DNA of 64,000 nucleotides, taken from contig KQ964249.1 in the NCBI GenBank assembly GCA_001566295.1, positions 1,798,001-1,862,000 of the forward strand, given 5' to 3'. The DNA is from Microdochium bolleyi. Taxonomy: Eukaryota > Ascomycota > Sordariomycetes > Xylariales > Microdochiaceae. The position numbers were made by a program, and so were the translations under genes. Shown in pieces: positions 58,264 to 64,000 of the stretch; the first letter of the stretch is position 1; the number at the start of each line of letters is the position of its first letter. A model generated the notes under the pieces. It was not told where the DNA came from and did not search any database. It saw only the letters and a program-made list of their open reading frames with translations.

Positions 58264-59409
58264 TTAGGCCATCTGATCCTTATCGTCCTTGCTGAGAACA
58301 TGAACATGGTCAATGCCCTTGTCTATTGGTACCCTCTTGAAGTAGTCTTTGTTTCCAAACTCTCGGAGCAACCATTTACGACGCTCCGGAAGATCAGCAT
58401 TCCACCAGTCTGGAACCCAATCATAGAAGGGATTATGCAAGCCTGACCAATACGCTACAATGGGGCTTTGAGGCTTATGATCTTCTTGAGGCTCTTGATG
58501 TTCTTGAGGCCGACCTCGTTGCGATTCCGGCTTGACCTCAGCCAAGTCGAAGTCGATGAGGATGACGACAGGTGGTTCAGTCGTTTCTAGTGTTACAAGG
58601 GCGGATGGGAAGCGGTCATCTGGCGAGAATGGCAAGCCAGGTGCAGGGTTGACGATGATGTTACGTGAAGCGATGTCATGGTGTTCGATGCCGATATGAT
58701 CCAGCCAGCACTCTATTGCCAAAACGCGAGCCCAGATGTAGAGCCTATAGTCCTCGGCGCAGCGTTCGACCAGAATGTAGTCTGGGCCGTCTTTGAACGT
58801 TTCTAGACTCATCATAGAACAGCCTTCAATGTACTCTAGGAGCACAAAATATATAGTGCGGAACGTAGGTTGCTCCTTTTTGGTGCGCCTGCTTCTTCGC
58901 GTTGCCGGGCCAGCTGACGGGGCTGGAGCCTCCGGGCACTGCAGCGACCATGATCCATAATATTTAGGGATACACGACCAGGGAGGAGAGCATTGGCTTG
59001 CTGCGATGCGTTCATAGGCTGCTGTTTCATTGCTGTACGCTGTCATAGCCGCCTCGGCAGCTGGAATTGGGATCGCCCAGTCAGGAGGCTCGCGGCGATA
59101 CACGGGGTCCCAGATCTTTGCAACCAGCTCCCTGCTACCAGTTTGACTAGTCGCCGGGGAGATCCGGCACAGGACGACTTGGGCATCTCGGGCCTGGCCA
59201 ACCTTGAACGTTCCTGTGATCTCGAGCTGGTGCGGGGGGCTTCGAGATTGTGCTGTCGGGGGAGCTGGTCGTGTGGCTTCAGGCTTCTGGGACTCGAGGG
59301 TCGGATTTCCACCAGAAACGGCGTCTTCGACGCATGGCGGCGTTTCCGCGCGGATGGTGAAGACCGCGCCAACGGTGTAGGGGATGTTGCTGGATGATTC
59401 GTCCGCCAT
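58264..59409 (-). CDS. Protein-kinase-like / aminoglycoside-phosphotransferase-like protein
   Basis: Intronless 381 aa protein starting at ATG 59409. It has the lower-lobe signature of the kinase superfamily: a catalytic loop HHDIASRNIIVN (~residue 243) with the Asp and Asn in the right spacing, and LIDFDLAEV (~286), where DFD stands for the DFG magnesium loop. An upper lobe with a possible ATP lysine is near ELVAKIWDP, and YFVLLEYIEGCSM resembles a hinge. A Gln/Glu/Pro/Arg-rich insert (ESQRGRPQEHQEPQED) separates the DFD loop from a Trp-rich C-terminus (YWSGLHNPFYDWVPDWWN). Many such small kinase-like proteins occur in expanded, strain-variable families of filamentous fungi, often near heterokaryon or subtelomeric regions. 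Substrate is unknown; it could phosphorylate protein or a small molecule, or be inactive. Confidence 0.75.
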   Translation of the reverse strand: MADESSSNIPYTVGAVFTIRAETPPCVEDAVSGGNPTLESQKPEATRPAPPTAQSRSPPHQLEITGTFKVGQARDAQVVLCRISPATSQTGSRELVAKIWDPVYRREPPDWAIPIPAAEAAMTAYSNETAAYERIAASQCSPPWSCIPKYYGSWSLQCPEAPAPSAGPATRRSRRTKKEQPTFRTIYFVLLEYIEGCSMMSLETFKDGPDYILVERCAEDYRLYIWARVLAIECWLDHIGIEHHDIASRNIIVNPAPGLPFSPDDRFPSALVTLETTEPPVVILIDFDLAEVKPESQRGRPQEHQEPQEDHKPQSPIVAYWSGLHNPFYDWVPDWWNADLPERRKWLLREFGNKDYFKRVPIDKGIDHVHVLSKDDKDQMA

Positions 59410-60832
59410 CTGGAAGAATGGGAATGAAGTTGAGACTGCGAATGGGAAGGAAATGGGAATGGGGAGCGCGCGAGGGCGAGTGATGGCGTGTCAACCATAA
59501 CGGCGTCGTTTGGGGAGAAGTAGAGGTTTTATGTCTGGAAGCGCAAGCCTAGCGTAGGGTACGCTACCCAAAGGCCCAGGCAGCACTCCCAATTCACGGT
59601 GCAAACACTGCAGGGGTTGAGGACGACTGGGTCCCGTTCACCAACCAACTCAACCAGAGGTAGAACCACGGCACGTTGGACGCATCTCCCCACCGTTCTT
59701 TGGGTGCCAGGCACGCGCAGGCATGCACGAGGGCAAGTTCTGAGATTTCTTTGAAATTCAGCCGTGTTCTACCCGGGCCGGGCGTGCCTCACTCTGGTTG
59801 GATTGGACTTCAAAGAAAGAAGTACCCTGATTGCCTCGAGGCCCTCCACACGGAGCACCTGACATCCACACCGCCACCAACAAGCCAGGGATGGTGAGTA
59901 CGTGTTGGCCCAACGTTGGAAGTCTGACCCAAGTGCCACATCTAGATCAAATGAGCCGGTATGTCAAAAGTACAAACCGAAATAGATACATGCAGGCGTG
60001 CACAGCTGATTCCAAGGCAGTTCGACACAGGGAAATGACTACAACGCCGGGCACACTTTTGAACACAAGCCCTGGCCAAGATGTCAAAGACCGGCTCATA
60101 CAAGGCCAGCACGGGATAAATTTACCTCTATCCTTCAATCTGCTCACGGAGAACTGTGAGTCCGGGTTCTAGGATCAAGGACATCGGTGCTCATGCCAGA
60201 CATATCTCGTTGTTGGTTATCCTAGGGCGCCCGTATACAATCCGGCATACTCGAAACAAAGAATCCAACCACAGAGTGGATATACACGGCTCATAATTTC
60301 TTTCAATGTCGGTCATCAACAAGCACCAGGTCAATCTCCGATGTTTAGGACATCGGCAGTGGTTTGTTAGCCTTCTCATCCAGCAGAGCGTGAAGATTTG
60401 CCATCTTCCATAGCAGGCGTCCCAACAGCTCCATACTGATCACCAGACAAACTGTTGCTTTAGCTATTAAACTTTTTTTTATCCTTTTCCCTTTTCTTTT
60501 TTTCTTTTTGGCATCCTTCGTCCTCCTGGTCAAGGATTCTCTTTGTTCCCCAGGGCATCATTCATTCTCCTGGGCAAAGAACATCTTTGTTCCTCATGGT
60601 GTAGAGTGATGTTCTCGACTGTGCCTGGCTTTGTGCTTTGGCGTATGCTTCCTATTCAAAGTCGTCACGTATCTAATATATAATTCACACATCACCCTGT
60701 GCTTGGAGGGATCGATATGGCGTACATTCACACAGACTCTGTTGCACAATCAAGTCACTTGCTCGACGCTTGGCTCCATTGACTCCTTCTCTGACCGGCA
60801 CCACGGCCGAAGACTACCGAAGTGTCCCAATC
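59410..60832. other. Intergenic; possible leader of the orphan gene
   Basis: 1.4 kb between divergent starts. Near 60510-60600 there is an imperfect direct repeat of about 42 bp around tctttgttcc. A short upstream frame begins at ATG 60717 and stops after 22 codons, ahead of the next gene; it may be a uORF. No other gene recognised. Confidence 0.45.
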
Positions 60833-62014
60833 ATGTCTTCGACAGGATCGGGTCCAGACTCCCTCAAGCAGATCTCTCTCTACGCGGCTTTGTCAGAAGG
60901 AAACGTGTTTCCCAAATTTGACGGGCAGAAGAAACGTGCCCCAGACAGCAACTGGAGTCCGCCGCCGGACAAGACTCCCCTATGCGCCCGAAGCCGAGAT
61001 AAGGAAACATACCTCAAACATTTGGATGACTTCCTGGGAAATGGCGACGTGAAAAAGCGCTTGGAGAAAGTTTGGATGTTTGATTCGATCAACTATTACG
61101 TTGAAAACGAAGCAAGCGTCACCGCCGTGGCAAATCTCATGATTGTAGACGTTGCCACCAAGGTCCTATTGGCTTTCATCGATACCCTGAAAGCCGACGA
61201 GCGCGCGGTGCTGGGGGATGGCTTCAAAATCATACCTCAGAACTATATCAGCCACACGGGTGGGAACAACGTGTACTTGGATCTGTTGTTTGTGAGGGTC
61301 TTCAAGAATGAGAAGGTGCCCCGCAAAAACAGTAACTTCCTTCTCATAGAGTTCAAGGCGCACGGCCTGCTCGGGGCTGAGTCCTTCAACAAGATCTGCA
61401 GCAATGACGAAGCCATCCCGAAGAGGACCCTGTTCCGAAACGACGCAGCACAACATGTCGCCCAAATCAGCAGTTACGCAATCAAAGCCCACTGCACGGT
61501 GGCTGCCTTGATGGACATGACCCACGTGGAGGTATTCTGGTTCGACAAGATGCACGAGGGTCCGGGAGGAAGCAAGAATATGCTGGTCATAGGAGAAACC
61601 TGTGAGAGAACCGTGTTCACGGAAATCAATAACCACCGACGTGCCGTGGCTGGACTTATACTCGCCGCCTTCAAGAATACAGCCGGGCCGAGACCATTTG
61701 TTCCACCAACTCAGCCCCCGAGCACAGTTGAGTCGAACGCTGCAGGCGCTACTAGCCTAACAATCCCCATCCGCCGAAGTGCCCGCATCAATAGTGCGGC
61801 CCCCAGTCGTGCTCACAGCCCGCAATCCGACTTTACGGAAGATCGAGCTTCCGACACTGGTGGTTCCGACACTGGAGATTCTGCCGCTGCTGGTACCAAA
61901 GCTGCCGGCACCAAAGCTGCCGGTACCAAAGCTGCCGGTACCAAAGCTGCCAGCACCAAAGCTGCCGGTACCAAAGCTACTCCCAAAGCTGGTGGTTCCA
62001 GCACTCGCTCCTAA
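60833..62014 (+). CDS. Orphan protein with PD-(D/E)XK-like signature and AAGTK repeat tail
   Basis: Unrecognised 393 aa protein from the first ATG in frame (60833); the open frame extends 21 codons further upstream only to a TTG, and an upstream exon cannot be excluded. The central part has alternating helices and strands with Asp150 in VYLDLLFVR and, 23 residues on, Glu173-x-Lys175 in FLLIEFKAHG, followed by a helix. This D...ExK spacing resembles PD-(D/E)XK nuclease folds, though no full motif can be proven by eye. The C-terminus is low complexity: a Ser/Pro-rich linker with an RRSARIN stretch, then six copies of a five-residue AAGTK unit and a basic end. A basic repeat tail would suit nucleic-acid binding. 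It sits beside a kinase-like gene and a tRNA, a setting often seen for lineage-specific fungal genes. Function is unknown. Confidence 0.65.
   Translation: MSSTGSGPDSLKQISLYAALSEGNVFPKFDGQKKRAPDSNWSPPPDKTPLCARSRDKETYLKHLDDFLGNGDVKKRLEKVWMFDSINYYVENEASVTAVANLMIVDVATKVLLAFIDTLKADERAVLGDGFKIIPQNYISHTGGNNVYLDLLFVRVFKNEKVPRKNSNFLLIEFKAHGLLGAESFNKICSNDEAIPKRTLFRNDAAQHVAQISSYAIKAHCTVAALMDMTHVEVFWFDKMHEGPGGSKNMLVIGETCERTVFTEINNHRRAVAGLILAAFKNTAGPRPFVPPTQPPSTVESNAAGATSLTIPIRRSARINSAAPSRAHSPQSDFTEDRASDTGGSDTGDSAAAGTKAAGTKAAGTKAAGTKAASTKAAGTKATPKAGGSSTRS
61886..61975 (+). repeat. 15-bp coding tandem repeat (AAGTK x6)
   Basis: Six direct copies of gctgccggtaccaaa with one or two changes each encode AAGTK (one AASTK). 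High identity suggests recent expansion. Confidence 0.9.
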
Positions 62015-63591
62015 GGCGACCGCAGATAAGATTCCCCCGACCCTTTGTTCGACCACCTGTGACGTATATACTGGGCCAACCACAAGACTGTGACCAGTCG
62101 TGTCTCCCTGCCTAGAACCAGGCTGGTATATGGCCCTATGCTCGCAGATTGATCGTTTTTCAACTTGCCTCAAGGTATGCCACTTAACGGATCAACAAAC
62201 TTCTGGCCCTTGTTAGTGGAACCCCCCGTCCCGCCGGTACCCTGTCAGCTCAGCCAATGACCGTGCTGCATCCTTTGGGTAAAGTGCTCGATTTGGAGCT
62301 CTTCCTTCGACTGAATCCACTGGACACAGGATATTCATTCGCGTCCGAAAATCCACAACATTCAGAACCCTTTCAAACTTCAAATGCAACCCAAACCCGC
62401 ACCATTCTTTCTGGTATCAGTCGACGCTCGGATTCCTTTTAGCGACTTTCTCTTTCCTCCCAAGTTGTGTTTGGTTTACTGTTTTTCACTCTTTTTGTCT
62501 CGATCTCACTGTTTCCTTTGCTCGTTCTGCTTTCCTTCAAATCTACTGATGTGCCTTACAAGATTGTTTTTCCTTTGTCTTCTATGCCTGAGGCGTTTGT
62601 TTTAAACATGTCGCTCACGCACACTGTTCCTTATTCATTGCTCGTGTCAAAGAACGACACCAACGCGACCTCGGGAGATTGTTTCTCTCGTTTACGTTCC
62701 ACACATCCACAAAACCCCATGTCTCTCCTTAGCCGGTCATGGGGAATTTCTCTTTTCGGAATTTTGTTTCTTATCATTCTGCTTTGCAATGCCAAATCTC
62801 ACTCACTAGCTTTCTTTTCCTATTGCGCGCGGGCGTTCTCGTACAAGTCAGACTATCTTTCAATACAACAGAGAATTCTGCAACATATTCTACAGTCGTT
62901 TGCAGCAAAGGGCACGTGTTATACTCTGCCTGGATAACAGCTAACGACGAATCCCGTGCAAGCTCAAAGCTGTGAAGAAAGTGGCGCTGCTTTGGGCGCA
63001 AAAGGCTGACCTGACCCAGACTGCTACCATCCAGAACGTGAGCAACATTGGGGAGATTTCCAGGGTTACATAGAATCCCAGCTGCAGCTGCAATGATTTG
63101 CATACCTCCTTGTCCCTAGAGACCTGGCCGACAGGCATTCCATGATCTAGGTATGCAACTTGCTTAAATCTGATCCTTCAAGTAGTACTGGCTCGAGCCA
63201 TACATATTGTGCATAAGCTAATGGTGCAGAGTATACAAACACCCGAGAGGCATCCATAAATAGCCTGGATTTGGGGCGACCATTTCCTCCTGCCTATGAA
63301 ACATGTAAGTCTGTGATGTCCAACAATGTTCTGGCTGACCGTAGCCGAGCCAGAGCCTACGTCTCGCCCTCCATCTTGCATAGAGGCCCTTTCGCCGTAC
63401 TCTAGGGTCTCAAAGATGGCATATTTCAAACGGAAGGGATCCGCTGTGGAAGACGACGTGAAGCGTCTTCACATTACGAAGCTATCCGATCCGTCGTTCG
63501 AGTGACTACATTACACACAACCGCACGCTGGTAAATCCATACACGTTTGATTAACAAGTCATATTTTGAAATAAGAACTCGACTTTTCATA
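62015..63591. other. Intergenic, no gene recognised
   Basis: About 1.6 kb. T-rich between 62400 and 62880, which opens a 156-codon frame of hydrophobic residues at 62467-62937 (+) that looks like composition, not a gene. Nothing else recognised. Confidence 0.45.
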
Positions 63592-63662
63592 GCATCAGTG
63601 GTTTAGTGGTAAAATCCATCGTTGCCATCGATGGGCCCCGTGTTCGATTCACGGCTGATGCA
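63592..63662 (+). tRNA. tRNA-Gly (anticodon GCC)
   Basis: 71 nt cloverleaf without intron. The acceptor stem pairs gcatcag (63592-63598) with ctgatgc (63655-63661), leaving discriminator A63662. The anticodon stem pairs catcg with cgatg around the loop ttgccat, giving anticodon GCC at 63624-63626. The T-arm contains the gttcgattc loop, and the gene carries internal A-box (tggtttagtggt) and B-box (gttcgattc) promoters. A T-run follows at 63691-63697. Confidence 0.95.
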
Positions 63663-64000
63663 GGCACATTCAATTCCCCGACAGCGGATTTCTTTTTTTG
63701 GCACCCGGCACGAAGGGACAGGTTTGGTATTCTGCATTGCCTCGTTTCCATTTGTCTTTCTCCTTCCTCGTCGCACGTTCCGCTATGAAACTTGTCGTGA
63801 TGATTATTTTTCACCAGTTTCTACTTTCTGATGAGCACTTTCCTGTCCTGGTTTTGAGACTGACGGCCTGCACGTTCTCAATGTCGTGAAGTACTTACTT
63901 TTGTTTATTTAGGACCAGCAGGAGCCTCACACAAGCTGTGTCTACATTGCCCCCAAAGGTCGTATGTCAGGTCATTCGGGTCGATGGCTAGCCACACGTG
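63663..64000. other. Right window edge, no gene recognised
   Basis: 338 bp after the tRNA. A T-run at 63691-63697 may serve as RNA polymerase III terminator. No coding feature seen. Confidence 0.5.

Noticed and set aside
62467..62937. 156-codon hydrophobic frame
   Set aside because: Arises from T-rich DNA; no motif and poor codon bias.

Overview
The window is nuclear DNA from a filamentous ascomycete. Genes carry short 50-110 bp introns with GT...AG borders, coding DNA has strong G/C bias at third positions, and housekeeping proteins (SMC2, a Cue1-like protein, an Mss116-type helicase, Sec62) are of Pezizomycotina type. A class such as Sordariomycetes is plausible but cannot be proven from the sequence. 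All gene models were spliced by hand; exon junctions were checked for phase.

Region 1 (1-15.4 kb) is a conserved housekeeping block: the 5' part of SMC2 (cut by the window edge), a CUE-domain ER protein, a membrane protein of unknown function, an Mss116-type DEAD-box helicase, Sec62, and a Pro/Ser-rich unknown protein. Region 2 (15.4-17.9 kb) has no convincing gene. Region 3 (17.9-53.9 kb) is a secondary-metabolite gene cluster: a PTR2-type transporter, a free-standing N-methyltransferase that looks cut out of an NRPS adenylation domain, a highly reducing PKS, a large NRPS transcribed divergently from the PKS, a cytochrome P450, a secreted carboxylesterase and a second, single-module NRPS. 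Region 4 (53.9-64 kb) is sparse accessory DNA with a kinase-like protein, an orphan protein with a PD-(D/E)XK-like signature and a repeat tail, and a tRNA-Gly(GCC).

How the cluster could work (inference). The HR-PKS (KS-AT-DH-CMeT-ER-KR-ACP, 2656 aa) makes a methyl-branched reduced acyl chain. The first C domain of the big NRPS (C-A-T-C-C*-A-T-C-T*, 3369 aa) takes this chain and adds two residues. The second NRPS (A-T-C, 1275 aa) has no leading C domain, so it may load the third residue and close or release the product with its terminal C domain; no thioesterase or reductase domain is present. Neither NRPS contains an N-methyltransferase insert, yet one lies next door as a separate gene, so methylation may be supplied in trans. 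The P450 and secreted esterase would tailor the product and the PTR2 protein could move it or its precursors. No CoA ligase, acyltransferase or pathway-specific transcription factor is visible.

The most unusual items are the split-out N-methyltransferase, the degenerate C3 and terminal carrier domains of the large NRPS, and a long Asn-Gly-His-Thr minisatellite in the KS-AT linker of the PKS.
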